Origin: Mycolicibacterium brisbanense
GTDB taxonomy: Bacteria > Actinomycetota > Actinomycetes > Mycobacteriales > Mycobacteriaceae
Length of the DNA stretch: 64,000 bases
Assembly (NCBI RefSeq): GCF_001570425.1
Contig: NZ_BCSX01000028.1
Location: 62,001 to 126,000, forward strand
Reading direction: 5' to 3'
Shown here piece by piece: positions 16,584-24,611 of this stretch. Below the pieces are notes generated by a model that was given only the letters and a program-made list of their open reading frames with translations, searched no databases and was not told the DNA's origin. The position numbers and the translations under genes were made by a program. Each line of letters opens with the position of its first letter. The first letter of the stretch is position 1.

Positions 16584-18053
16584 CTACTTCAAAGGCTGGA
16601 CCTGCAACGCGATCCAGGCGCTGACCCGGGTCTGCGGATCGTCGAGCTTTCCCGGCAGCACGGCCTCGATGGCCTCGAGCCGGTTACGCACGGTATTGCG
16701 GTGCAGGCCGAGTTCCTCGGCGACCTTGAGCCGGGATCCGTGGTGGCGCAGGAAGCAGCGCAGCGTCTCCAGTTGTTCGGAATCCAGGTCGCTCAACCAT
16801 GATTCGGCGAATGCCGCGGCCCGCTGCGGATCGATCAAGCCCAGCGGGCCGTCGCCGATGACGCGGTCCCAGTTCACCACGCGCGCGGTTGGGGTGGCCT
16901 GGGCGAGTGCCAGACCGGCGGTGCGGTAGCCGGCGGCGGCCTCGGCCAGCGGCACCGCGTGGCCGATGCCGATCAGCAGACCGGTTCGGTCCAGCCGGTC
17001 TGCGGCCTGCTGCGTCTGCTCCGGCGTCAGGACCGCGCACAGTTCGCCGGCCACCATGCCGGCCAGCATGCCGCGTCGCTCCAGCGCCGACATCGCGTCA
17101 TCGGTGTCGTGCTCGGGACCCGTCGCGCGCAGGATCCGAACCCGCTCCGGCAGCACCGGCACCGGCCAATCCACTTCGAGCACCAATTGCGCTGTCCTGG
17201 AATCGTTTCCGACGACGAGCTCGACGGCTCGCCCACGCAGATGCCGCCGGGTCCTGGCGCGGCTGCGGTCCTGCTCGTCGACGAGGCCGAGCACGGCCAC
17301 CGCCGTGGTGACCGCGTGCCGCTGCCCGTCGGACAGCCGCATCGGGCCCATCGCGGCCAGATATGTCGATGGTCTGCCGCGCAACCCGATGGGGTAGACC
17401 GACACCGATTGACCTGGGCGGGATTGGACCGCGGCCGAGTGTCTGCCGTGTGCGTGCAGCCGACGGACATCTTCCTCGACCTCGTCGAGCGGGAAGTCCG
17501 CACGCCGCGGTCCGACGGGGCCGGTCAGTACCCGTCCGTCGGGCGCCATCAGGCACACGGCACCGTTGACGGCCTGAGCCAGCGCCGTGACGACCGCGGC
17601 TGTCGGGTCGGGTTTGGCCGCAGCGGAGATCAGCTGGCGCTGGGTCGTGAGGGCTTCGCGGGCGGCGGTGGACTCCTGTTCCTCGAGCAACTGCGCGATG
17701 TGCCTGCTGATCGCGACGAACGGGGTCTGGCGGGGCACCTCGAACAGATTCACGTCGTGTGTCCGGCACGCCTTGATCAGGCCCGTCGGCGTCTTGGTGT
17801 GGGTCAACCCGGCCGCCATGCCGATCGCGGCGACCCGGGCCTGCGCCAGCCGTTGTACGTACCCGTCCCATTCGGTGCGCCAGCGCCCGGTCTCCAGACC
17901 CGTGGTGAGCAGGATTTCGCCGCCCTCCAGAAACGGCGCCGGATCGGCCAGTTCGCTGGTGGCCACCCAGCGGACATCGGCATCGGGCCGCGGGACATGG
18001 ATCCCGTGCAGCCCCAGCGCTTCGGATCGCAGGATCTCGCCGACGGTCAGCAT
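16584..18053 (-). CDS. PucR-family transcriptional regulator
   Basis: 489 residues from ATG 18053 (MLTVGEILRSEALGLHGIHVPRPDADVRWVATSELADPAPFLEGGEILLTTG), the conserved PucR N-terminal sensor domain. The C-terminal HTH_30 domain is LRCFLRHHGSRLKVAEELGLHRNTVRNRLEAIEAVL. A GGDEF-like middle region is plausible. The open frame extends 29 codons upstream, but that part does not fit the family. It is divergent from the GABA-type catabolic operon, with 116 bp between start codons. That gap holds a strong palindrome. PucR-type regulators often activate adjacent amine or nucleobase catabolic genes, so control of the gabT operon is the natural inference. Confidence 0.88.
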   Translation of the reverse strand: MLTVGEILRSEALGLHGIHVPRPDADVRWVATSELADPAPFLEGGEILLTTGLETGRWRTEWDGYVQRLAQARVAAIGMAAGLTHTKTPTGLIKACRTHDVNLFEVPRQTPFVAISRHIAQLLEEQESTAAREALTTQRQLISAAAKPDPTAAVVTALAQAVNGAVCLMAPDGRVLTGPVGPRRADFPLDEVEEDVRRLHAHGRHSAAVQSRPGQSVSVYPIGLRGRPSTYLAAMGPMRLSDGQRHAVTTAVAVLGLVDEQDRSRARTRRHLRGRAVELVVGNDSRTAQLVLEVDWPVPVLPERVRILRATGPEHDTDDAMSALERRGMLAGMVAGELCAVLTPEQTQQAADRLDRTGLLIGIGHAVPLAEAAAGYRTAGLALAQATPTARVVNWDRVIGDGPLGLIDPQRAAAFAESWLSDLDSEQLETLRCFLRHHGSRLKVAEELGLHRNTVRNRLEAIEAVLPGKLDDPQTRVSAWIALQVQPLK

Positions 18054-18076
18054 GATGCCATTTTTGCACAGTATGC

Positions 18077-18098
18077 AGATACGCAATTGTGCGTCTCT
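18077..18098. promoter_or_regulatory. Candidate PucR operator
   Basis: An inverted repeat with 9-bp arms, AGATACGCA, 4-bp centre, TGCGTCTCT, matching at 8 of 9 positions. It lies in the divergent pucR-gabT promoter region, 24 bp from the regulator start. This is the best candidate site for the PucR protein. Confidence 0.6.
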
Positions 18099-18104
18099 GA
18101 CATG

Positions 18105-18119
18105 CCGGAGTGACTCCGG
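18105..18119. promoter_or_regulatory. Second palindrome in the pucR-gabT interval
   Basis: CCGGAG, 3-bp centre, CTCCGG is a perfect 6-bp inverted repeat 6 bp beyond the first palindrome. The two dyad centres are about 24 bp apart. It may be a second protein site or part of a promoter structure. Confidence 0.35.
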
Positions 18120-18169
18120 TCTCCCTAACGTGGTCGGCAATACCGCTCAGTAGTTTTTAGGAGGAGCAC

Positions 18170-19510
18170 GTGACCACCACGGAGCTTTCGGCCATCGCAC
18201 AGGAACGCCGGCTCGTCACAGCCATTCCGGGACCCGTCTCGCAGCAGATGCACGCCCGCAAGGAGTCCGCGGTGGCCCGCGGCGTCGGAGCCACCCTGCC
18301 GGTGTACGTCGTCGCCGCAGGCGGCGGCATCCTGGTCGACGCGGACGGCAATCAGCTCATCGACTTTGGTTCCGGCATCGCCGTGACCACTGTCGGCAAC
18401 AGCGCTCCGGCCGTCGTCGACGCCGTCAGCCAGCAGGTCGCGGCGTTCACCCACACGTGCTTCATGGTCACGCCCTACGAGGGCTACGTTCGGGTCGCCG
18501 AGGAGCTCAACCGGCTCACCCCGGGTGATCACGCCAAGCGCACCGTGCTGTTCAACTCCGGCGCCGAGGCCGTCGAGAACGCGGTCAAGATCGCCCGTGC
18601 CCACACCCGCCGCCAGGCCGTCGTGGTGTTCGACCACGCCTACCACGGCCGCACCAACCTGACCATGGCGATGACCGCCAAGAACCAGCCGTACAAGAAC
18701 GGCTTCGGCCCGTTCGCCGGTGAGGTCTACCGCGTGCCGACGTCCTTCCCGCTGCGCGACGGCGAGATCGACGGCGCCGCCGCGGCGGCCCGCGCCATCG
18801 ACCTCATCGAGAAGCAGGTCGGCGCCGAGAACGTCGCCGCTGTGGTCATCGAGCCGATCCACGGCGAAGGTGGCTTCATCGTGCCCGCGCCCGGATTCCT
18901 TGGCGCGCTGCAGAACTGGTGCACGACCGCGGGTGCGGTGTTCGTCGCTGACGAGGTGCAGACCGGATTCGCCCGCACCGGCGCGATGTTCGCCTGCGAG
19001 CACGAGGGCCTGGTGCCCGATCTGATCGTCACCGCCAAGGGCATCGCCGGCGGCCTGCCGCTGTCCGCGGTCACCGGGCGCGCGGAGATCATGGACGCCC
19101 CCCACGCAGGCGGATTGGGCGGCACCTACGGCGGCAACCCGCTCGCGTGCGCTGCGGCCCTCGCCGTGGTCGACACCATCGAGCGTGAGCAGCTCGTCGC
19201 GCGCGCCGCGGCCATGGGCGAGACCATGATCAGCCGGCTCACCGCGATGGCCGCCGCCGATCCGCGGATCGGCGATGTGCGCGGACGCGGTGCCATGGTC
19301 GCCGTCGAGCTGGTCAAGCCCGGCACCATCGAGCCCGACGCCGATCTGACCAAGCGCATCGCGGCCGCCGCGCATGCCCAGGGCCTGGTGGTCCTGACCT
19401 GCGGCACCTACGGCAACGTGCTGCGCTTCCTGCCGCCGCTGTCGATGCCCGAACACCTGCTGAACGAAGGCCTGGACATCCTGGCCGCAGCCTTCGCGGA
19501 GATCGCATGA
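18170..19510 (+). CDS. gabT: 4-aminobutyrate (GABA) aminotransferase-type enzyme
   Basis: A 446-residue class III PLP aminotransferase. Visible motifs are the NSGAEAVENAVKIAR phosphate-binding segment, DHAYHGRTNLTM, the ring-contact VFVADEVQTGFARTG and the Schiff-base Lys near residue 290 in VTAKGIAGGLPLSAV. It would transfer the amino group of GABA, or a related omega-amino acid, to 2-oxoglutarate, giving succinate semialdehyde and glutamate. The start is GTG 18170 with AGGAGGAG upstream. It overlaps the glutamate dehydrogenase gene by ATGA. The operon partner succinate-semialdehyde dehydrogenase supports the GABA role; 5-aminovalerate is an alternative substrate. Confidence 0.88.
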   Translation: MTTTELSAIAQERRLVTAIPGPVSQQMHARKESAVARGVGATLPVYVVAAGGGILVDADGNQLIDFGSGIAVTTVGNSAPAVVDAVSQQVAAFTHTCFMVTPYEGYVRVAEELNRLTPGDHAKRTVLFNSGAEAVENAVKIARAHTRRQAVVVFDHAYHGRTNLTMAMTAKNQPYKNGFGPFAGEVYRVPTSFPLRDGEIDGAAAAARAIDLIEKQVGAENVAAVVIEPIHGEGGFIVPAPGFLGALQNWCTTAGAVFVADEVQTGFARTGAMFACEHEGLVPDLIVTAKGIAGGLPLSAVTGRAEIMDAPHAGGLGGTYGGNPLACAAALAVVDTIEREQLVARAAAMGETMISRLTAMAAADPRIGDVRGRGAMVAVELVKPGTIEPDADLTKRIAAAAHAQGLVVLTCGTYGNVLRFLPPLSMPEHLLNEGLDILAAAFAEIA

Positions 19511-20775
19511 CCATCGCGACCGAAGCGCCCGGCGCGCTGAATCCGCTCGACGACGCCCGCTCTCAGCTGCGTGAGGCGACGACCATCCTCGGCTACGACG
19601 ACGGCGTGTACAACGTGCTGTCCACCCCTCGCCGTGAGGTGACCGTCGGCATCCCGCTGCGCCGGGACAACGGCGACATCGAGCTGCTCATCGGACATCG
19701 GGTGCAGCACAACGTATCCCGCGGCCCGGCCAAGGGTGGTCTGCGCTACTCGCCGGACGTCACGCTCGACGAGGTACGGGCACTGGCGATGTGGATGACG
19801 TGGAAGTGCGCCCTGCTCGACGTGCCGTACGGCGGCGCCAAGGGCGGGGTTCGCATCGACCCGCGGCAGTACAGCACCGCCGAACTCGAGCGCGTCACGC
19901 GCCGCTACACCAGCGAGATCAGCCCGCTGATCGGCCCGGCCCACGACATCCCGGCGCCCGACGTGGGCACCGACGAGAACACCATGGCCTGGCTGATGGA
20001 CACCTACTCGGTGCAGAAGGGCCACACCGTCCTCGGCGTCACCACCGGCAAGCCGGTGAGCCTCGGCGGATCACTCGGCCGGGCCACCGCGACCTCGCGC
20101 GGCGTGGTGCACGTGGCGCTGGCCGCGATGCGTTCGCGTGGCATCACCGTCGACGGATCGACCGCTGCCGTACAGGGTTTCGGCAAGGTCGGCAGCCACG
20201 CCGCCCGGTTCCTCTTCGATGAGGGTGTCCGGGTGGTCGCGGTGTCCGATCAGTACGGCGCTGTCGCCAACGTCACCGGACTCGACGTGCCTGCCCTCGA
20301 AGACCATGTCGCCGCCACGGGCTCGGTGGTCGGTTTCCCCGGCGGGGCCGAGATCTCAGGTGCCGATCTGCTGGAGAGCGACGTCGATCTGCTGGTGCCG
20401 GCCGCCATCGAAGGCGTCATCACCGCCGCCAACGCGCATCGCATCCGGGCGCAGGTCGTGGTGGAGGGCGCCAACGGCCCCACCACGCCCGAGGCCGACC
20501 TTGTGCTCAACGACGCCGGTCGTCTTGTGGTGCCGGACATTCTGGCCAACGCCGGTGGTGTCATCGTCTCGTACTTCGAATGGGTGCAGGCCAATCAGGC
20601 GTACTGGTGGCGGGCCGACGAGGTCGAGTCACGTCTGGCCGAGCGCATGCTCACCGCGTGGGACGAGGTCTCCGCGCATGCCGCCAAATTGAACCTTCCC
20701 CTGCGTACCGCGGCCACCTGCCTGGCCGTGGAACGCGTCGCCCAGGCCGCGCAGCTGCGTGGGCTCTACCCCTAG
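19507..20775 (+). CDS. Glu/Leu/Phe/Val dehydrogenase family (glutamate dehydrogenase-like)
   Basis: A 422-residue amino-acid dehydrogenase. The substrate domain has GPAKGGLRYSPDVTLDEVRALAMWMTWK and the catalytic Lys in VPYGGAKGGVRIDP (near residue 112), followed by the catalytic Asp in IPAPDVGTDENTMAWL. The Rossmann domain has VQGFGKVGSHAARFL. Length and motifs fit the about 420-residue hexameric GudB/RocG-type glutamate dehydrogenases. Set between a GABA aminotransferase and a semialdehyde dehydrogenase, it would regenerate 2-oxoglutarate from the glutamate made by GabT, releasing ammonium. ATGA coupling to gabT supports a joint role. Confidence 0.88.
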   Translation: MTIATEAPGALNPLDDARSQLREATTILGYDDGVYNVLSTPRREVTVGIPLRRDNGDIELLIGHRVQHNVSRGPAKGGLRYSPDVTLDEVRALAMWMTWKCALLDVPYGGAKGGVRIDPRQYSTAELERVTRRYTSEISPLIGPAHDIPAPDVGTDENTMAWLMDTYSVQKGHTVLGVTTGKPVSLGGSLGRATATSRGVVHVALAAMRSRGITVDGSTAAVQGFGKVGSHAARFLFDEGVRVVAVSDQYGAVANVTGLDVPALEDHVAATGSVVGFPGGAEISGADLLESDVDLLVPAAIEGVITAANAHRIRAQVVVEGANGPTTPEADLVLNDAGRLVVPDILANAGGVIVSYFEWVQANQAYWWRADEVESRLAERMLTAWDEVSAHAAKLNLPLRTAATCLAVERVAQAAQLRGLYP

Positions 20776-20785
20776 GGAGCCGACC

Positions 20786-22240
20786 GTGAACTACCAGAAA
20801 GCCATCGCCGAACTCGACGCCAAACACGGCATCCTGATCGACGGCCGGGCGCACGGCACCGCAATCACTTTCGAGGTGTACGACCCGGCGAACGGGTCCG
20901 TCATCGCCGATGTGTCCGACGGGACCGTGGCCGACGCCAAGGCGGCAGTCGATGCCGCACACCGGGCCTTTCGCACGTGGGCGGCCATGGCGCCGCGCAA
21001 TCGCAGCGAAATCCTGCGCTGCGCATACGATCTCATGATCGCCGATGCCGACCGTCTGGTCGCGCTGATCTGTGCCGAGAACGGCAAGCCGCAGGCCGAC
21101 GCTCGTGCCGAGGTCATGTACGCCGCCGAGTTCTTCCGGTGGTTCAGTGAGGAAGCGGTGCGTACCGATGGCGGCTACGGCATGAGCCCCGCGGGCGCTG
21201 CCCGTACCCTGGTGACGCACAAGCCGGTCGGGGTGGCCGCGTTGGTGACGCCGTGGAACTTCCCGGCCGCCATGGCAACTCGCAAGATCGCTCCCGCACT
21301 GGCCGCCGGCTGCACCGTGGTGCTCAAGCCTGCTGCCGAAACCCCGTTGACCGCCTTGGCGATCGCGCGGATCCTGTCCGACGCAGGCGTGCCCGAGGGT
21401 GTCGTCAACGTGGTGCCGACCACCGACGCCGGGGCCGTGGTGTCGGCGTGGCTGGCCGACGAGCGGGTCCGCAAGGTCTCGTTCACCGGGTCCACCGGCA
21501 TCGGCCGGGTGCTGCTCAAGCAGGCTGCCGATCGAATCGTCAACGCCAGCATGGAACTCGGGGGCAACGCGCCGTTCGTGGTGACCGCCGACGCCGACAT
21601 CGAGGCTGCGGTGCAGGGCGCGATGATCGCCAAGTTCCGCGGTGGCGGACAGGCCTGCACCGCGGCCAACCGGTTCTATGTGCACGCCGCGGTGGTCGAC
21701 GAGTTCGTCGCCCGCTTCGGCGCCGAGGTCGCCGCGCTTCGCGTCGGCCCGGCGGCGGATCCGGCGTCGCAGGTCGGGCCGTTGGTCAGCGCGAAGGCCG
21801 CCGAGCGCGTGCGTGGTGCGGTCGAGGCCGCCGTCGCCGACGGTGCCGCGATCGCCGCGCAGGCCAAGGCGCCCACCGATGGTTGGTATGTCGCACCGAC
21901 GCTGCTCACCGGGGTCGCTCCCGACGCGCGGATCCTCGCCGACGAGATCTTCGGACCCGTCGCGCCGGTGGTGGTGTGGGAAGATCAGGACGAGCTGCTG
22001 CGCTGGGTCAACGACACCGAATATGGTTTGGCCGCATACGTTTACGCGGGCCGCCTGCAGGACGCCCTGCGCCTTGCCGAGTCCATCGACGCCGGCATGG
22101 TCGGCATCAACCGAGGCATCGTCTCCGACCCCTCGGCGCCGTTCGGCGGCATGAAGCAGAGCGGTCTGGGGCGCGAGGGCGCTCGAGAGGGCCTGCACGA
22201 GTTCCAGGAGACGCAGTACTTCAGCGTGGCGTTCGACTGA
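20786..22240 (+). CDS. gabD: Succinate-semialdehyde dehydrogenase (NAD(P)+)
   Basis: A 484-residue aldehyde dehydrogenase. Motifs seen: VTPWNFPAAMATRKIAPALAAGCTVVLKPAAETPLTA, the glycine motif FTGSTGIGRVLLKQAA, the general base in NASMELGGNAPFVV (Glu near 257) and the nucleophile in GGQACTAANRFYVH (Cys near 291). These fit the GabD subgroup. The product oxidises succinate semialdehyde to succinate, feeding the TCA cycle. The start is GTG 20786, behind AGGGAGC and 10 bp after the dehydrogenase stop; an ATG at 20759 would lie inside the previous gene. It is the last gene of the pucR-linked operon. Confidence 0.9.
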   Translation: MNYQKAIAELDAKHGILIDGRAHGTAITFEVYDPANGSVIADVSDGTVADAKAAVDAAHRAFRTWAAMAPRNRSEILRCAYDLMIADADRLVALICAENGKPQADARAEVMYAAEFFRWFSEEAVRTDGGYGMSPAGAARTLVTHKPVGVAALVTPWNFPAAMATRKIAPALAAGCTVVLKPAAETPLTALAIARILSDAGVPEGVVNVVPTTDAGAVVSAWLADERVRKVSFTGSTGIGRVLLKQAADRIVNASMELGGNAPFVVTADADIEAAVQGAMIAKFRGGGQACTAANRFYVHAAVVDEFVARFGAEVAALRVGPAADPASQVGPLVSAKAAERVRGAVEAAVADGAAIAAQAKAPTDGWYVAPTLLTGVAPDARILADEIFGPVAPVVVWEDQDELLRWVNDTEYGLAAYVYAGRLQDALRLAESIDAGMVGINRGIVSDPSAPFGGMKQSGLGREGAREGLHEFQETQYFSVAFD

Positions 22241-22320
22241 TCCGCGGTAGGTGGTCGCCCTTGCCGGGCAACTGCAACTCGCGGGTCAGCGTCCTATGGC
22301 AGTCGTTATAACACCCGGTA

Positions 22321-22350
22321 CCCTGCCTATAACACTCGTTATAGGCAGGG
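22321..22350. promoter_or_regulatory. Autoregulatory operator of the TetR gene
   Basis: A perfect 13-bp inverted repeat (CCCTGCCTATAAC and its complement, 4-bp centre) ends 9 bp before the ATG. Its right arm merges into the Shine-Dalgarno GCAGGGAGG. A related half-site, GTTATAAC (22305-22312, itself a palindrome), lies just upstream. Binding would block both promoter and ribosome site. Confidence 0.75.
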
Positions 22351-22359
22351 AGGCCGGGG

Positions 22360-22932
22360 ATGTCGGAAGTTGCCGCGGACGCACGGGCCCGCCTGGTCGC
22401 GGGTACCGCCGACATGCTCGGGCGTCGGGGGCTCAATGCTGCGAGTGTGCGTGAACTGGCCAAGCACGCCGGTGCGCCGCTGGGCTCGACCTACCACTAC
22501 TTTCCCGGTGGCAAGTACCAGCTTGCCGCCGAAGCGGTGCGATGGACCGATGACCTCACCGCGCGGGCGCTCGCCCAGGCGCTGACTGCGGGGCCGCGCG
22601 AGGGGCTTGCGGAGTTCCTCGCCATGTGGCGCAAGACCCTACTCGACAGCGAGTTCCGGGCCGGCTGCCCAGTGCTCGCGGTGTGCATCGACGACGTGCG
22701 CGACGAAGACAGCGCGCCGCGCGAAGCGGCGGTCTTCGCGTTCAGCAACTGGGTGTCCATCCTTGCTTCGGCTCTGCGGGAGAACGGCTGGGAGCGCGAA
22801 GATGCCACGGGGACGGCAACATTGATCGTCGCGGCGGTCGAGGGGGCGGTGGCGATGTGCCGCGCGGAGCGCAGCACCGACCCACTGGACCGGGTGGGGG
22901 AGCGGCTGCTGCGGGTGCTGACCCGCGATTAG
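22360..22932 (+). CDS. TetR-family repressor (YxaF/LmrA type)
   Basis: A 190-residue regulator. The N-terminal HTH is ARARLVAGTADMLGRRGLNAASVRELAKHAGAPLGSTYHYFPGGKYQL; the C-terminal domain with LAMWRKTLLDSEFRAGCPVLAVCIDD looks like the TetR_C YxaF/LmrA group. A perfect 13-bp palindrome overlaps its translation signals, so it very probably represses itself. No divergent partner gene lies beside it: gabD upstream reads the same way and the next gene is convergent with a 4-bp overlap. Other targets are unknown. Confidence 0.88.
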   Translation: MSEVAADARARLVAGTADMLGRRGLNAASVRELAKHAGAPLGSTYHYFPGGKYQLAAEAVRWTDDLTARALAQALTAGPREGLAEFLAMWRKTLLDSEFRAGCPVLAVCIDDVRDEDSAPREAAVFAFSNWVSILASALRENGWEREDATGTATLIVAAVEGAVAMCRAERSTDPLDRVGERLLRVLTRD

Positions 22933-23534
22933 TGCTTCTCCAGGTAGGCGACGATCGCGTTGGACAGTCCGCGGCGTGCCTCGTCGAGGTCGATGTAAGT
23001 GCCCAGCTGCCGTTCTGAGGTGATGCCACGCATGGCTCCCGGGATGAACAGTGCCACCTCCCGCACTCGGGCCGGGTCGACGTCGAGGTCGGCAAATGCC
23101 TTCTGGCAGTCCTCGATCCATGTCCGCTGCCAGGACGCGAGCTCGGCAGCGGTCTTTGGGTAGAGGCGTTCCAACTCGGCTCTGTCGCGAGGCAGGGCTG
23201 CCCGGAGGTTCTCGATCGCGCGCGAGTCCGTCGCGGTCAACCCGTCGTACATCACATCGAGAATGCCGGTGACGCGTTGCCGCAGCGTTCCGTGCGGGAC
23301 GGCTTGCGCCGGCATCTGTCCCCGGCGTTCTGCGGTGTATCGCAACACCGCCGCCCACAGGCCGTCGATGTCGCCGAACTGGTATTTGACCGTGCCCCAC
23401 GTGGCGCCCGCATCCTTGGCGATGCGGTTGCCCGACACCGAGCCGGGGGCGCCCGAGGCCAGTGCGTGGACTGCGGCGTCCAGCATGCTCTCGCGGCCGG
23501 CCTGGCCGCGCCGGTTGGTGCGCCGCTCGGTCAT
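22929..23534 (-). CDS. TetR-family repressor, divergent from the Rieske oxygenase
   Basis: A 201-residue regulator. The N-terminal HTH is MLDAAVHALASGAPGSVSGNRIAKDAGATWGTVKYQFGDIDGLWAAVLRY. The rest is a helical effector domain with no recognised ligand. It overlaps the convergent TetR gene by 4 bp at their stops. Its start is 57 bp from that of the Rieske oxygenase on the other strand, with an imperfect dyad between them, so it is the likely local repressor of the oxygenase-reductase pair. Confidence 0.88.
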   Translation of the reverse strand: MTERRTNRRGQAGRESMLDAAVHALASGAPGSVSGNRIAKDAGATWGTVKYQFGDIDGLWAAVLRYTAERRGQMPAQAVPHGTLRQRVTGILDVMYDGLTATDSRAIENLRAALPRDRAELERLYPKTAAELASWQRTWIEDCQKAFADLDVDPARVREVALFIPGAMRGITSERQLGTYIDLDEARRGLSNAIVAYLEKH

Positions 23535-23552
23535 CCCGGGGATGTTACGCGA

Positions 23553-23569
23553 CTATTGACTTTTGATAG
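23553..23569. promoter_or_regulatory. Candidate TetR operator before the Rieske oxygenase gene
   Basis: CTAT and its complement ATAG are spaced by 9 bp in an AT-rich stretch between the divergent TetR and oxygenase starts. The dyad is short, so confidence is limited; position is the main support. Confidence 0.35.
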
Positions 23570-23591
23570 AACCCTCTGTGATTCTTGGCCC

Positions 23592-24605
23592 ATGGCAAAA
23601 CCGCCGTTGTCGATGAAACCGACAGGCTGGTTCCAGGTGGCGTGGTCGGACGAGATCGGTGCGGGCGACGTGCACCCGATGAAGTACTTCGACCGCGAAA
23701 TGGTCGCCTGGCGTACGCAATCCGGACAGGTGACGGTGATGGACGCCTACTGCGAGCACCTCGGCGCGCACCTGGGCTACGGCGGACGCGTCGAGGGCGA
23801 GGTCATCCAATGCCCGTTCCACGGCTGGCAGTGGAACCACGAAGGCCGCAACGTCTGTATCCCATACCAGGACCGCCCCAACCGCGGCAGGCGCATACGC
23901 ACCTACCCGGTGGCCGAACGCAATGCCTCGGTCTACATCTGGCATGACGTCGAAGGGCGCGAGCCGTACTTCGACGTGCCGGACATCTTCGCCGACTTCG
24001 GGGACAAGACTGCGGCGGACTACTATCCGCAGCAACGGTTGTTCCGTCAGGGCCTGGAACTTCACCCGCAGTACGTGCTCGAAAACGGCGTCGACTTCGC
24101 GCATTTCAAGTTCGTGCACCAGACGCCGATCGTCCCGGTGTTCACGCGGCACGACTTCGCCGAGCCCTGGTCCTATGTCGACTTCACCATCACCTTCGAA
24201 GGCGACGACGCGCAGAAGATCGAGGATGTCAACAGCGGCGTCGAGGCCATCAACGGCGGGCTGGGCATCGCGGTGACCAAGAGCTGGGGCATGATCGACA
24301 ACCGCACCATCTCGGCGGTCACCCCCGTCGACGACTGCACGTCTGATGTGCGTTTCATGGTGTACATCGGGCGCACACCCGGACGTGACGACGAGAAGAC
24401 CGCGGACCGGGCGCGGCTGTTCGGTGACGAGGTGATCCGCCAGTTCACCCAGGACATCCACATCTGGTCGCACCAGCGCTATTCCGACCCGCCCGCGCTG
24501 GCCACCGCCGAGTACGAGGGGTTCACCGCAATTCGCAAGTGGGCCATGCAGTTTTACCCTGACGGTCTGAGCGGTTCTGCCGCAGACCTTGCCACGAGAG
24601 GCTGA
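23592..24605 (+). CDS. Rieske non-heme iron oxygenase, KshA-like
   Basis: A 337-residue oxygenase subunit. The Rieske [2Fe-2S] ligands are Cys54-X-His56 in AYCEHLGAH and Cys74-X2-His77 in QCPFHGW. The mononuclear iron site appears as ENGVDFAHFKFVH, with Asn165, Asp168, His171 and His176. The family resembles mycobacterial 3-ketosteroid 9-alpha-hydroxylase KshA and its paralogues, so a steroid or hydrophobic alicyclic substrate is plausible. A ferredoxin reductase partner (KshB type) is not in the window. The start is ATG 23592, matching the family N-terminus; the frame stays open far upstream without similarity. It is followed 6 bp later by a reductase-like gene. Confidence 0.85.
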   Translation: MAKPPLSMKPTGWFQVAWSDEIGAGDVHPMKYFDREMVAWRTQSGQVTVMDAYCEHLGAHLGYGGRVEGEVIQCPFHGWQWNHEGRNVCIPYQDRPNRGRRIRTYPVAERNASVYIWHDVEGREPYFDVPDIFADFGDKTAADYYPQQRLFRQGLELHPQYVLENGVDFAHFKFVHQTPIVPVFTRHDFAEPWSYVDFTITFEGDDAQKIEDVNSGVEAINGGLGIAVTKSWGMIDNRTISAVTPVDDCTSDVRFMVYIGRTPGRDDEKTADRARLFGDEVIRQFTQDIHIWSHQRYSDPPALATAEYEGFTAIRKWAMQFYPDGLSGSAADLATRG

Positions 24606-24611
24606 GATCAC

